From: Gnetum montanum
Lineage: Eukaryota > Streptophyta > Gnetopsida > Gnetales > Gnetaceae
DNA: 64,000 nucleotides
NCBI GenBank assembly: GCA_015680685.1
Contig: MNCI01023311.1
Location: forward strand, 95,024 to 159,023
Direction of reading: 5' to 3'
The notes under the pieces were generated by a model that saw only the letters and a program-made list of their open reading frames with translations, was not told the DNA's origin and did not search any database. Of the stretch, positions 46,665 to 59,260 are shown piece after piece. The stretch's first letter is position 1; the number at the start of each line of letters is the position of its first letter. The translations under genes and the position numbers were made by a program.

Positions 46665-47519
46665 TGATGAACCATCAATAAGACAGGCTATGTCGATGTA
46701 TCCCCATAAATGTAACCCTATTGATGCATGCTATGATGCATTGATGTAGGTACATTGATGCTGATGTAGTCATTGCCTATATAAATGCACATACCCCTCA
46801 CATTTATGACACCTTTTGGTCATAACCTTAACCATATTCTTGCATCTTTCTTTTGAGAAAGTTAGAATGTTTTTCTTCTAAGTGTCTGCAATGTAAATTG
46901 AAGAGATTGTATGACATTTTATTTGTCTGCACATGTACCTGGACACATTTGCATGAACAATAATAAAATTGATATTTTCTTTATCCATTGTAATTCTACT
47001 TTTTAGCACTTTACTTTACATGCAATTGACATTCTTATTCTTAAGTAATCAATGTTATTGTTCATAAGCATGTGAGTATGACCACTTCGAGCATAACATA
47101 TTAACACTTGGTAATCCCAACAGTAAATAGTTGGTGTGCCTAATTGTATACACTTAGTACCTAGCAATATTAATATAGGTTTAGGATGTGTACGGCAAGT
47201 GGGAACAAATAGTCTGCATTAGGCTAGTTACATAATGAAGTAATTAATTAGTTAGTTAATTTAAATCCTTAAATCCTTATTCATTTAATCATTAGGCAAA
47301 TAGAAGAAAAATAATAAAAAGTATAAAAATGAATATCTTGTGCCTCAACCACACTTAACCATACGCATAGATTAACACAAGTGTGCATTGGGAATACAAC
47401 GACTTACAACTACATAATTGAAATTGCAAGTCTTTAATATAGCAACACTTCCACATCTAAGAAAGGGATACCAAAGCACCCAGTTGAATGGAGTGTAGGG
47501 TTTTTAAGAAAAATCATCT
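46665..47519 (+). repeat. Solo or truncated gypsy LTR
   Basis: TGATGAACCATCAATAAGAC start, U3 with repeated TTGATG/CATCAATA segments, TATA box in CCTATATAAATGC (about 46778), AATAAAAT, GGTAATCCCAACAG and GTGTACGGCAAGTGGGAAC of R-U5. The last 120 bp are diverged and the end (AAATCATC) approximate. No primer site or gag follows. Confidence 0.7.
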
Positions 47520-47668
47520 AGAAAATGCATCATAATAAAACTAGCTAATTTCTAAAAGTAAAAAAACAATTAAAGTAATCTACTGCAAGATTGCATATAA
47601 CGTACATAACCTCCTACGAAGCCAAAAGCATATCAAGATTAAGAGATACAGAAATAACACATGCCACA
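47520..47668. other. Spacer before the tandem element
   Basis: AT-rich, featureless; under 150 bp. Confidence 0.4.
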
Positions 47669-48511
47669 TGATGAATTGCATGATTTGGCCATTTTGATGG
47701 GATGTTGTCAACGTGACCTCATTGACGTCAGGTTTGACTTGTTGATGTGTACCTGCCAATAAGGCACCGTATTTTTGCCTATAAATGTGTATCTTTAGCT
47801 ACATGTATGACATCAGATTTCATAGTTGTAATAAAGCTTTTCTAGTTTTCTCATTTAAAAGTTGGAATATTTTCTAACTACCTACTATAGGAGTCAAAGA
47901 GTGTATGGATCTTTATTCAAGCACTGTTGTACTCGAGCACTTCAATGTGTGCAACAATAAAGATAAGCTTTCTAATCAAACCTTGTAGCACTTGGACTGG
48001 ATTAATTATTTCTTTAAGCATTTAATATTTTAATTAATTTCCTTTAATGTTTTAATTAATTAAAGTAATTAACTAAGATAAATTAAATAGTACACGTAAG
48101 TACAACCACTTCGAGCATACATGTAACACTTAGTAATCCAAGTAACACTTAATGTTTGGTAACCCAGTAGCATTATATGTCTTCAAGATGTGTACAACAA
48201 GTGGGAACTGATGCTTATGTTAGGATTAGTTAACTATTAGCTACTGAGATTAATTTAGCGATTAATTACCTTATTCTTTATTCTCCATTCTTAGGTTACT
48301 TAGAACATAAAAAGATAAAAAATGATAAAAATCAGATGTCTCAGTTATACTTGACCATACCCTTGTACTCATAAGTGTAACTAGGAAGAAAATGATTGTA
48401 ATAGTTGATTCACCTCCTAGACCAATGTAAAAAGAAACCTAGAAGTCCTTGGAATTCAACTGAATCATGCGTAACCACTTATGATTCGTATGTTTGGATG
48501 TAGGGCCTATT
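47669..48511 (+). repeat. 5' LTR of E1, 3' end deleted
   Basis: TGATGAATTG start, U3 with CATTGACGTCAGG, TATA box (47780-47786, CCTATAAATG), polyA signal AATAAAG (about 47961), GGTAATCC and GGTAACCCAGTAG. After GGATGTAGGG (48511) the expected GGTACCTC...CTCATCA end and primer site are missing; gag-region sequence follows at once. Confidence 0.82.
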
Positions 48512-50560
48512 GAACACTATTAAGTTGCGAAGGGAAAATGGTTCAATAACCCCTTGTCCTACTAAACCAAAAAGATGATGAGGATCCCCACTTTGAGGAT
48601 TCTCAACACATAGACTCTCCTCCTCTTGATTTCAATGAAGGAGGCTTGAACCAAAATTTGCAGTCCGTTGTAAAAAATCTTAGTTTAGGCAAGAATGGAT
48701 CGCATGATCTTGGGGGATTCAAAGGTGGGATTCATGGTAGGAGTAAGGACAGACATCATGATGATGATCATGGTTTTCATCATCAAAGAGGAGGTGGCAG
48801 GAACTATAGTGCTAGTCCTCCTTCCTCTTCACCTTCATCATCCTCTTCTTCCTTCTCAAGCTTCGATTAAAGTCATAGAACGTGTGATCGTAATGGAGGT
48901 GACTAGCAAGATAGAAATGATCGTGATCATAGATGCTACCAGGATGATCAAGATTAGAGGTATGATCATTCAAGGAAGGCGCACCACCATGAGAAAATGG
49001 GCAGCAGAGGGTATCATAGGCACAAAGGCCATCACAAAGACCATGACTATGATGAGACTTTACTTGCAACTCAAAACATGTTGAACATCATAAAGGAAAT
49101 TAGAATTTTAACAAGAGATGTGAAAGATAGTCCAATAAAGTAGTTGGATATGAATAATATTCCCAAGTTTAAAGAGGAATATAATTTAGATCTGCAAAAC
49201 CATCTACAAGCCTTTTACGATGCTTGTGCCTTGTAGAACATAGAGAATGATTGGCAAAACCTTAAGCTATTTCCCAAAACACTCATAAAAGAAGTAGAAA
49301 GTTGGTAGTACTCTTTGGAACTAGAATTAATTCATAGATGGAGTACAATGCTTGAGTTTTTTAATGACAAATATCAGATGTACTCTTGAGTGTCCAACTT
49401 GTGAAAGAAGATCCAAGGATGGCGACAAGAAACACATGAACCCTTAGATGTAGCCATGGGCCAGTATTATTCTCTTTTGCATGGATGTCTTGGTCATGGT
49501 TATTCTCAAAGGGAGTAGCTTCACCATATCATAGATGGGCTCTGATCCAAAACACGAAGAACTCTTGGGATCTATGTCCAAGGAAGATTGTTAAAACTAA
49601 GAGCCCATCAAATCAAAAGGCTCATTGAGTAGGTTGCAAAAGAAAAAGGAGAGGTTAGAAAGAGGAAAAGTGCTAAGGAGTACAACTGGGACCCTTCCAT
49701 CAAAAAAAGGAAAATTTGGTTTGTTGACACTAAGGAGTAGGCATCACTTGATGAAGTGGTGCAGTGGAAAACCTTGTTGATCCAAACATTTTTCACCAAA
49801 AGTTTCGATAAGGGAGATAAAATGTGGAACTCTTTGAATAAAATATTCTAAAGATCTTTGAAAATTACAAAGGAATCCAAAGAGCAAAGTAGTGATCGTG
49901 ACCACAAGAGAAGGAAGGAAGTTGAACGTGTCCACCAAAGGAGTAAGGACAAAGCTGATGCCATATAAGAGGTTATGGAGTCTAAATTAGATGATGATAA
50001 TGGATGTGACATCTACCAATACAAACATGTTAATGGATGTTTCCCTATTTTTTCATACTTGCAAGAATTTAGGGTGTATGCTCTAAATCCTAGATTGGCA
50101 ACAAGGTAAGCACCTAGAACATTATCTTATCCTCAAGGCAATCCAAGGTAGTTCCACTAACAACAACAAGCTTATTACCCAAGTGGAGCTTCACCACAAC
50201 CATATGAGCAGTATCATCAATGGTAGCATCCACAGTCATGAGGGATGCCACCACCTAGGTAGCAATACTCTTATAAATAGCCTAATCCATATGAGAACTA
50301 TGTTTAGCAACCCGTGTCTCCGCATGACTCTTCTAGTCACACCTCATTCCAACATCACTACTACCCTTTGGAACACTACAAAGCTCATTCTCCATCTCTA
50401 AGAGGGGAGTCCCCATATTATTACCATCCTCCTCATCCTTCTGCTCATGTTCCTTTTCTCTCAACCAAATTACCACTTGCTCCTTTCATGCAAGAAGAAA
50501 TTCCAGCCCAACCGCAATAACATAATGCTACTAGAGCTATTAACTTACAACCCACTCCTC
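48512..50560 (+). pseudogene. gag without N-terminus, E1
   Basis: Starts within the acidic region (DEDPHFEDSQHIDSPP-like). Ser/His/Asp-rich part (48646-48870), ETLLATQNMLNIIKEI (49054-49100), MNNIPKFKEEYN, gag core HLQAFYDACAL and LIHRWSTMLEFFNDKYQMY (49200-49380), HEPLDVAMGQYYSLLHGCLG (49438-49490), charged segment ITKESKEQSSDRDHKRRKE (49863-49920), then Pro/Tyr/His-rich linker (50100-50560). Same frame as PR. Stops are mostly TAG. The conserved VYTHLDEF block is deleted. Confidence 0.85.
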
Positions 50561-51300
50561 AACTGAGTGGTTTAGAACCCAAACCTTGAAAATCACCATT
50601 TTTCCAAACCAACAATCCTACAAAGCCCTCATAGATCCATGCAACTAATAAACCTACTTCTTCCTCATCCTTTGCATCTAATCCACTTGTGTCCCCTTTG
50701 AACCAAACACCTTTCAAAGTGCATATTTTCATGCTAACCCATGCCATAATTGATTGGATTAAAGTTGTTCATCTTCTTAGGATACTATCTGATCTTGGAG
50801 ATCCCCTCATTTACCTTCAAATTGTTAAAAATAAACCTTGCAAAGCTCTTCTGGATTCAATTTCTAGTGTCAATCTAATTTCTCATGAGATGTACAAAGC
50901 CTAGAATGTACTTCCACTCAAGAAAAGTAACATTCGTCTTGAGTTGGTAGATCAATCCATCACTGTTCCCTTTGGATTAGTAGAAGACAAAGTGACCACT
51001 ATTTGTAGGTGGTCCTATCCTACTAATTTCCTGGTTATCCATGTTGACAATTGCAATGGGGACTTTCTAATCATCATGGGAAGGGCTTGGCTATGCACTA
51101 TTGATGCATGCTTAGGAATCAAAGATCATTCCCTAAAAGTTTTCAAGGAAAATGCATTCAGAAAGATTGAGAAGAAGAGAGATCCATGCATCGTGTACAA
51201 TGATACATGGTGCAACTATGTGTACAAATTATGGTCTATGAAAAGCACATCAATCACAACATGTAGATAGTGTGTAGATGAATCTAAAATCTAAAGGTGC
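50561..51300 (+). pseudogene. Aspartic protease, E1
   Basis: Gag linker then DWIKVVHLLRILSDLGDPL, KPCKALLDSISSVNLISHEM (50830-50900, catalytic Asp in LLDS), LELVDQSITVPFGL, NGDFLIIMGRAWLCTIDACL (51055-51115), IEKKRDPCIVYNDTW. Only one stop (after MYKA) interrupts the domain; the best-preserved protease here together with E2. Confidence 0.85.
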
Positions 51301-52380
51301 CTATACATAGTAGCCCCAAAACAAGAGGGCACCCAGTGGCTAACAACTGATCCTGAAAATAGCACACTCTACATGGAACCCACTGAGAGCTTAATTAGTT
51401 CCTATGTTGCAAGAATGAATGAACTAGAGTAAGTTCATTATCAACTTTCTGATAATGAACCTAATGACACTTATTGGGAAGAGTTGGAAATCCATGAAAA
51501 TTTTAAACATGAGCCCTTAGAGTTGAAAAATCTACTTGTCAAAAAAATGGCCAATAGCCTTTTCTTGGTCATATCCTAAACTCACCAAGATTAATCCTAG
51601 AATATACCAAACTTACATCTATATTGATTCTTCAATTAAGCCAAAGAGGCAGCCACAGCGGTGGCTGAACCCCAAAATTCAAGTAGGTCATCAAAGAGGA
51701 AATTGAACAACTCCTCAAGATGGGGTTCATCTATCCAATAGCAAATAATGAGTGGGTTAGCCCACTTATAATCATGCTAAAGAAAGGTAGCAAGTGGAGG
51801 GTGTGTATTGATTTCAATCTATTGAACATGATAGCCTATATAGATAATTTTTCGATGCCATTTATGGACCAGATGTTGGACACCATTCCTAGGCATTATT
51901 TCTATAGCTTTCTAGATGATTATAGTGGTTGTAACCAAATTTAGATCACACCAGAAGGTTAGGCCAAAATCATATTCACAAGTCCCTGGGGGACTTTTGC
52001 ATATAGAAAGATGTCATTTGGTCTATGCAATGCCCTATAACCTTTCAACACCTTGTCCTTAGCAATTTTTAGCAATAAATTGGTAGCAGGGTGGAAGTAT
52101 TCATGGATCACTTCTCCACCTATGATGCTACCTTTGAGTAGACCCTGGACCACCTTGAGAAAGTACTGAAAAAGTGTGTGGAGATCAATCTTCGGCTCAA
52201 TTAGCAAAAGAGCCATTTGATAGTCCAGGAGGACATTATGTTGGGACATAAAATTTCTCAAGTAGGTATTAAGGTGGACCCTAAAAAGATTAGGGTTATC
52301 CAAGAAATAACCAAACAATCGAAAACCATTAAAGATGTCTAGTCATTCCTTGGACATACTGGCTACTATTGACAATTCAT
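51301..52380 (+). pseudogene. PR-RT linker and RT, E1
   Basis: Linker with LSDNEP.DTYWEELEIHENF (51440-51510). About 100 bp are deleted after LELK.LLV (51540) relative to E2, shifting the frame. RT blocks: GFIYPIANNEWVSPLII (51724-51774), KWRVCIDFNLLN, FYSFLDDYSGCNQI (51899-51944), SPWGTFAYRKMSFGLCNA (51980-52035), VFMDHFSTYDATFE (catalytic FMDD changed to FMDH), RRTLCWDIKFLK-type end. Inactive. Confidence 0.85.
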
Positions 52381-52960
52381 AGAGAACTTCTCTAAGATCA
52401 CTAAATCATTGGTCGAACTAACAAAGAAGGATGCTCCATTTGTATGGACCAAGGAATGTGAAAAGGCATTTCGACAACTCAAAGAGAGCTTGTAAAAACC
52501 CTAATTCTATGAGCACCTAATTGTTCCTATCCATTTCACATCATAAAGAATGCATCAAATTCTACCTTGAAAGTTTTTCTTACATAGTTAGGCAATAAAA
52601 AATGTTCATACTACATCCACTACGCAAGTCAAAGAATTGTGGGTACATAACTTAGCTACATTACAACTGAAAAAGAGCTAATGGCGGTGATGTATGCTTT
52701 GGAGAAGTTCAAGCAATATGTGCTTGGATACAAGGTGTTTGTGCACATGAAGCACAGTGCCATTCGCTTCCTCATGAATGAACTGATAGTGAGCCCCTAT
52801 GTCATATGATGGCTTGTGATCTTACAACAGTTTAATCTCATAATGGTAGATCAAAAGAGAACTGATAATACGATCGTTGATCACTTATCTTAGTTACGAT
52901 GGAACAACAAAGAAGAGAATAGCCCACTTTCTAATTAATTTCTTGATGAACTCCTCTTTG
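52381..52960 (+). pseudogene. RNase H, E1
   Basis: [18 protein letters not shown] (52440-52490), TTEKELMAVMYALEKFKQYV (52663-52722), HMKHSAIRFLMNEL (52744-52785; Asp to Lys against HMDHS), RTDNTIVDHLS (52858-52890). Continuous with the integrase tether. Confidence 0.82.
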
Positions 52961-54351
52961 CTGGTGTGATATATGAATAAGTGCCCACTAAACCTACATG
53001 GTACAATGCCATCATCTCTTATCTTCTCACTTAGGAGATGCCATAAGAGTTAGACCACTAGAAGAAACAACAGTTTCTTCATCAAGCCAAACACTTCATG
53101 GGCATTAACGTACATGTTTACAAGGTTTTTATCAATGGCCTAGTTCATTGGTGTGTTCCTAATGTTGATCAACTGTGCAACATTAATGGCCTAATTCATT
53201 TGTGTGTTCTTGATGCTGATCAACTGTGCATTCTCCAAGATGCTCACGAGAGTTCTTATGGGGGCCACTATGTAGGGAGATGCATGGTTATTAAGATCCT
53301 GATGGTAGGGTATTATTAGCCAAAACTCTTTTGAGATGTCCACCACTTCGTTCGCTTTTGTAAATGCTATCAACGAGATGGTGGGATGACCACTTGAATG
53401 GAGGAACCTTAGTAGTTGATCTAACCATTAGAACCCTTCGATATTTGGGGCATAGACTTTAGGGGTTCCATCACACCCATGTCAAATGAAAAGGCATACA
53501 TAATAGTTGTTGTTGACTATTATACAAAATGGAAAGAAGTAGTAGCTGTCACAGACTATACATCTTTTACTATTGCTCAGTTTGTACAACAAAATGTTAT
53601 AAATAGGTTTGGAATGTCACATGCACTGATTTCTGACAATGGTATTCATTTTATAGGTGCTACCTTTCTCAAGCTCATGCAATGCTTGGGGGTTGAACAT
53701 AAACTAACAACACCCTACCACCCCTAATCCAATGGTCAAGCAAAGGTGATAAATAGGGAGATCACAAAAATCTTAACAAGAAGAATGAGCAAATATAGAA
53801 GAGACTAGAGCATAAAACCTAACAATGCCCTTTGGGCATACCACTCAACATGGAAACTCCCTATAGGCTATTCTCCCTATGAGTTGGTGTACAAAAAATT
53901 ACCAACTCTTCCAATTCAATCTAAGCTCTATACACATTCAATAGCCTATGACCTTGACCTTGACTTGAGCCTAACACAAAAAGAAAGATTGATCAACCTT
54001 AATATGCTAGATGAGAATCAATTGATGGCCCTATTCTTAAATGAAATGCATAAGGCATTCAACAAAAAACACCATGACCTTAGAATAAGGAAAGTAAAAT
54101 TTCAACTTGGAGATAAGATCCTCTACTAGAACCCCACACATGTGACATAATGAACCAAGTTCCAAACATTGTGGAAAGGGCATTACATCATTTATGAAAC
54201 CTTTTCTTCTGGGGCCATGTTGATCTACAAACCTGAGAGCCTAAACAAAAAGCAATTGGTTAACATGCAACAAGTAAAATCTTTCCATGAGACAAAGCAA
54301 GCTAGTGTAAGCAACACCTCCTTGAATGGACAACCTCACTTGATATTTTGA
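52961..54351 (+). pseudogene. Integrase, E1
   Basis: Tether WYNAIISYLLT, then the zinc-binding part holding a 57-bp tandem duplication (GLVHWCVPNVDQLC and GLIHLCVLDADQLC, 53140-53235) and LQDAHESSYGGHYVGR, C..C.RCQRD. Core: FDIWGIDF (53440), TPMSNEKAYIIVVVDYYTKW (53476-53535), ISDNGIHFIG (53629-53658, second Asp kept), YHP.SNGQAKVINREI (Glu changed to Lys). C-terminal: LWAYHSTWKLPIGYSPYELV, HDLRIRKVKFQLGDKILY, GHYIIYETFSSGAM, KKQLVNMQQVKSFHE. Ends at TGA 54349-54351. Confidence 0.88.
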
Positions 54352-55897
54352 ATCTCCTCCTTTCAACTTAGTCATGGGGGAGATGGACATCTATGCTAAT
54401 CATTAAAATGGCTCTTTAGTTTTTACACTTATTTTTTTTACACTTTATTGTTTTTACATTTTTTGTTCTAAACTTTTCTTATTTTTCCCATTTTTTGTTT
54501 TACAACATCATTAGTACGTTTTATCTTTCTTGAATATTTTACAATTTCTTTTATATTTTACTTTATTTTTGTGTTAATTTTTCTTATTTTCTAGTAAAGT
54601 GCTTTATTGCTAATAAGACACAATGATGCTATAGTTGTTGCCAATGGTGGTTTGTACTTAATGCCTTTTATTGTTAAATGTTTGGTTTCTATTTTTGAAT
54701 TTTAATGATTGATGACTAAGACATGGTTTCTTTTTCATGGAATAGGCAATAAGTCCACATCATCCATCCATCCACAAACTCTATGATCTTCCTTGTTTTG
54801 GGAATATGAGGTTGCTTTTTCATTAATAAAACTTTAATGAACTTGTGACCGTGGTAGATTTCAAACATGGAAAAGATTCAAAGGTTTGAAAAAGGTGTGA
54901 CTTCAAAGGGATTTAATGCTCTTTATACCTTTCTACTTACTTGAGTGCATGAGTGTTTTTATGGATTTCTTACAATTCCATGTCAACCAATAATAAGAAG
55001 TTAATAAGTCTTTGCATGGTGTGATTCCCATCCAAAAATCCATAAAAACATAAAATTTAGAAAAGAAAACATGATAGGAATTCAAAGCACACCCCTTAGA
55101 CAAAATAATGGGCTACAAGCACTAGTTATGAAACTAGAAAGACATGTTACCCATGCCTGAAGATCCCCTCTAACTAAGATCCTTTCTCACTTCCTACTTC
55201 TCTTTTCTTCTCAAATAAGGAACAATGATTGAACTGTGGGAGCATTCTTGTGTCTTAAGGGAGTGGATTAGTCTGAGAGTGGTGATGTGAAGTCACAAAA
55301 AGTGGTTGCCTTTAATCTAGACTAAGGATGGACTTTATCGAGTCATTTAACCACAAGATCCACAAGGGACTTCATGTGACCACAATTAAGAACTTCATTC
55401 CACCTTCTCTCTCATCCATCGATGCTTTGCATAACTCACCTCACTACCTAGTTTTCATGTCTTGTTTAATGTCTTAGTTTGATGTGTTAAAATTATTAGG
55501 TAGATTCTTTTGGATTCTATTCTTAACTTTCCATAACCATTAATCAACTATGGGATCCAAAAACTCCTTAATTTGAGGATATGCAAGGGCAAAGAGGACA
55601 TGAGCCTACTATGGAGAGGACCCACTTGTATATTTCTTGGTTAGGTTAGTTAAGTTCCTTATCCTTAGGTATTTTCACAGTCAAATATTCTGTGTGCCCC
55701 ATCAATTGCATCCAACTGTGCGCTCCTTAAGGTGTTTTCTCTAATAAAATTTCATTCTCTCATTAAATTATCCAATTTTATGAATTTCAAAATTCTCTTC
55801 TAGCATTACATCATGTTCATGGCTTTTCTAGCTCTCTATAGATCCCAATTTCATGTCAAAACTCCTTGTCTTTTCTAAAATATTTTAAGTGAAGAAT
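54352..55897 (+). other. 3' non-coding block, E1
   Basis: Begins right after the stop with CTCCTCCTTTCAACTTAGTC and the purine run GGGGGAGATGGA (54376-54387), then the TTTTTACACTT repeat (54418-54600). Motif CTAGAAAGACATGTTACCCA at 55134. Ends at the middle LTR with only a weak purine run (TTTTGTGGAATA), so the polypurine tract is probably partly deleted. Confidence 0.75.
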
Positions 55898-56573
55898 TTT
55901 GTGGAATAGCTCCGTTGACGAGACCTCGTATACACATTGCAATTTTCTCATTTGAAAGTTAGAATATTTTCTAAGTGCCTACAGTAGGAGTCAAAGAGTT
56001 TATGGATCTTTATTTGAGCACTAATGTACTTGAGCACTTTAATGTGTGTGGCAATAAAGATGAGTTTTCTGATCTAACCTTGCAACACTTGGACTAGATT
56101 AATTATTTCTTTGAGAATTTACAATTTTAAGGAACTGTCTTTAATGTTTTAAGTAATTAAAGTAATTAACTAAGATAAATTAAATAATAAACATAAGTAT
56201 GACCACTTTGAGAATACATGTAATGCTTGATAATCCCAGTAATGCTTAACATTTGGTAACCCAGCAAGTGGAGCAAATGCTTATGTTAAGATTAGTTAAC
56301 TATTAGCTAATTAGATTAATTTAGTGATTAATTACCTTATTCTTTATTCTTCATTCTTAGGTGACTTAGAACATAAAAATATAAAAAATGATAAAAATCA
56401 TATGCCTCAGTTATACTTGACCATACCCTTGTACTCATAAGTGTAACTAGGAAGACAACAATTGTAACAGTTGATTCACCTCCTAGACTAGTGTACGAAG
56501 AAACCTAGAAGTCCTTGGAATTCAACTGGATCGTGCGTAACCACTTATGATTCATATGTTTGGGTGTAGGGCC
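55898..56573 (+). repeat. Middle LTR, TATA region deleted
   Basis: Only CCGTTGACGAGACCTCG of the U3 remains before TTTTCTCATTTGAAAGTTAG; about 130 bp including the TATA box are missing compared with 47669. The rest aligns to the end GGTGTAGGG and then shows the same LTR-gag deletion junction as E1. GGTAACCCAGCAAGTGG lacks about 40 bp found in E1. Confidence 0.82.
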
Positions 56574-58620
56574 TACTAAATGTTATGAAGTTGCAAACAA
56601 GAAATGGTTCAATAACCCCTTATCCTACTGAACCAAAGAGATGATGAGGATCCCCTCTCTGATGATTCTTAGCACACAAAATCTCCTCCTCTTAATTTTA
56701 ATGAAGGAGGCTTGAACCAAAATTTATAGTCCATTGTAAATAATCCTAGTTTAGGTAACAATGGATTGCATGATCATGGGGGATTCAAAGGTGGGAATCA
56801 TGGTAGGAGCAAGCACAAGCATCATGAAGATGATCATGGTCATGACCATTGAAGAGGGGGTGGTAGGCACTACAATGATAGTCCTTCTTCCTCTTCACCT
56901 TCATCATCCTCTTCTTCCTTCTCAAGCTTAAATCAAAGTCGTAGAGAGAATGATCATAATGAAGATGACTAGTATAGAAATGATTGTTATCATAGATGCC
57001 ACCAGGATGATCGAGATTAGAGGCATGGGCATTTAAGGAAGGCCCACCACCATGAGAGAAGGGGTAGCAAAGGGTATCATATGATGAGACGTTGCTTGCA
57101 ACTTAAAACATGCTGAATATCATAGAGGAAATTAGAATTCTAACAAGACATGTGAAAGATAGCCGAATAAAGTGGTTGGATATGAACAATATCCCCAAGT
57201 TTGAAGAGAATATAATTTAGATCCACAGAACCATCTACAAGCCTTTTATGATGCTTATGCCTTGTAGAACATAGAGAATGATTAGCAAAAGATTAAGTTG
57301 TTTCCCAAGACACTCATAAAAGAAGTAGAAAGTTGCTACCACACTTTGAAGCTAGAATTAATTCGTAGATGCAGTACAATGCTTGAGTTGTTTAATGATA
57401 AATATCAAATGTACTCTTGAGTGTCCAAATTGAGAAAGCAAATCCAAGGATGGCGACAAGGAATACATGAACCCTTGGATGTAGCCATGGGCCAGTATTA
57501 TTCTCTTTTGCATAGATGTCCTAGTCATGGTTATTTTCAAAGGGAGTAGCTTCGCATATCATAGATGGGCTCTAATCCAAAACACGGAGAACTCTTGGGA
57601 TCTATGCCCAAGGAAGATTGTTAAAACTAAGAGCTCATCAGATCCAAAGGCTCATTGTGTAGGTTGCAAAAGAAAAAGGAGAGATTAGAAATAGGAAAAG
57701 TGTTGACGAGTACAACTAGGATCCTTCCATCAAAAAAAGGAAATTTTGGTTTGTTGACACTAAGGAAGAGGCATCACTTGATAAAGTGGTGCAATGAAAA
57801 ACCTTGTTGATCCAAAAATTTGTCACCAAAATTTTGACTAATGAAGATAAAATGTGGGACTCTTTGAATGAAAAGCTTTAAAGAGCTTTGAAAATTACAA
57901 AGGAATCCAAAGAGCAAAGTAGTGATTGTGACCATAAGAGAAGGAAGGAAGCTGAACGTGTCTACCAAAGAGGTAAGGACAAAGATGATGCCATAGAACA
58001 GGTTGTGGACTCTAAATCAGATGATGATAGAGAATGTGACATCTACAAATACGAACATCTTAATGGATGTTGCCCTATTTTTTCATACTTGTAGGAATTT
58101 AGGATGTACGCTCCAAATCCTAGATTGGCAACAACGCAAGCACCTAGAACATTATCTTATCCTCAAGGCAATCCAAGGTAGTTCCACTAACAACAAGAAG
58201 CTTATTACCTAAGTGGAGCTTCACCACAACCATATGAATAGTATCATCAGTGGTAGCATCCATAGTCATGGGGGATGTCACCACCTAGGTAGTAGTACTC
58301 TTATAAATAGCCTAATCCATATGAGAACTATGTTTAGCAACCCATGTATCCGCATGAATCTTCTAGTCACACCTCATTTCAACATCACTACTACCCTTTG
58401 GATACTACAGAGCTCATTCTCCATCTCCAAGAGGGGAGTCCCCATATTATTACCATCCTCCTCATCCTTCTGCTCATGTTCCTTTTCCCTCAACCAAATC
58501 ACCACTTGCTCCTTTCATGCAAGGAGAAATTCCAGCCCAATCGCAGCAACATAATGCTACTAGAGTTATTAACTTACAACCCGCTCCTCAGCTAAGTGGT
58601 TTAGGACCCAAACCTTGAAA
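56574..58620 (+). pseudogene. gag without N-terminus, E2
   Basis: Homologous to E1 gag base for base: acidic start, Ser/His region (56790-56940), MNNIPKFEENI, gag core (57220-57420), HEPLDVAMGQYYSLLH (57468-57515), ITKESKEQSSDCDHKRRKE (57891-57950), KSDDDRECDIYKYEH (58014-58060), Pro/Tyr/His linker (58140-58620). A region around 57040-57080 lacks about 28 bp present in E1. Stops shared with E1 are common. Confidence 0.85.
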
Positions 58621-59260
58621 ATCACCATTTTTTTGAACCAACAATCCTACAAAGTCCTCATAGATCCATGTAGCTAATAAACCTACTTCTTCCTCATCCT
58701 TTGCATCTAATCCACTTGTGTCCCCTTTGAACCAAACACCTTTCAAAGTGCATATTTTCATTCTAACCCATGCTATAATTGATTGGATTAAACTTGTTCA
58801 TCTTCTTAGGATACGATTTGATCTTGGAGATCCCCTCATTTACCTTCAAATTATCAAAAATAAGCCTTGCAAAGCTCTTCTAGATTCAAGTTCTAGTGTC
58901 AATATAGTTTCTCATGAGATGTACAAATCCTAGAACTTGCTTCCACTCAAGAAAAGTAACATTCATCTTGAGTTGGTAGATCAATTCATCATTGTTCCCT
59001 TTGGATTAGTGAAAGACAAAGTGATCATTGTTTGTGGGTGGTCCTATCCTGTCGATTTCCTTATGATCCATGTTAAAAATTATAAGGAGGACTTCCTAAT
59101 CATCATGGGAAGGGCTTGGCTAAGTACTATTGATGCATGCTTAGGAATTAAAGATCTTTCCCTAGAAATTTCCAAGGAAAATGCATTTAGAAAAATCAAG
59201 AAGAAGAGAGATCCATGCATCACATGTAGTGATACTTGGTGCAACTATGTGTAGAAATTA
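58621..59260 (+). pseudogene. Aspartic protease, E2
   Basis: DWIKLVHLLRIRFDLGDPL, KPCKALLDSSSSVNIVSHEM (58862-58921), LELVDQFIIVPFGL, EDFLIIMGRAWLSTIDACLG (59086-59146), IKDLSLEISKENAFRKIKKK. Frame runs on into the linker and RT. Same MYK-stop as E1. Confidence 0.86.

Noticed and set aside
48695-49084. 129-codon frame overlapping E1 gag
   Set aside because: Alternate frame of the serine-rich gag region; gag itself is recognised in another frame by its conserved blocks. The same applies to 5400-5708, 22241-22507 and 48812-49069.
51959-52318. 119-codon antisense frame in E1
   Set aside because: Shadow of the RT coding strand, where FGLCNA and FMDH-type motifs are read on the plus strand.
55898-56573. 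Middle LTR as evidence of two independent E insertions
   Set aside because: No target duplication or primer site at the middle junction, and both units share the same deletion, which favours duplication of one insertion.
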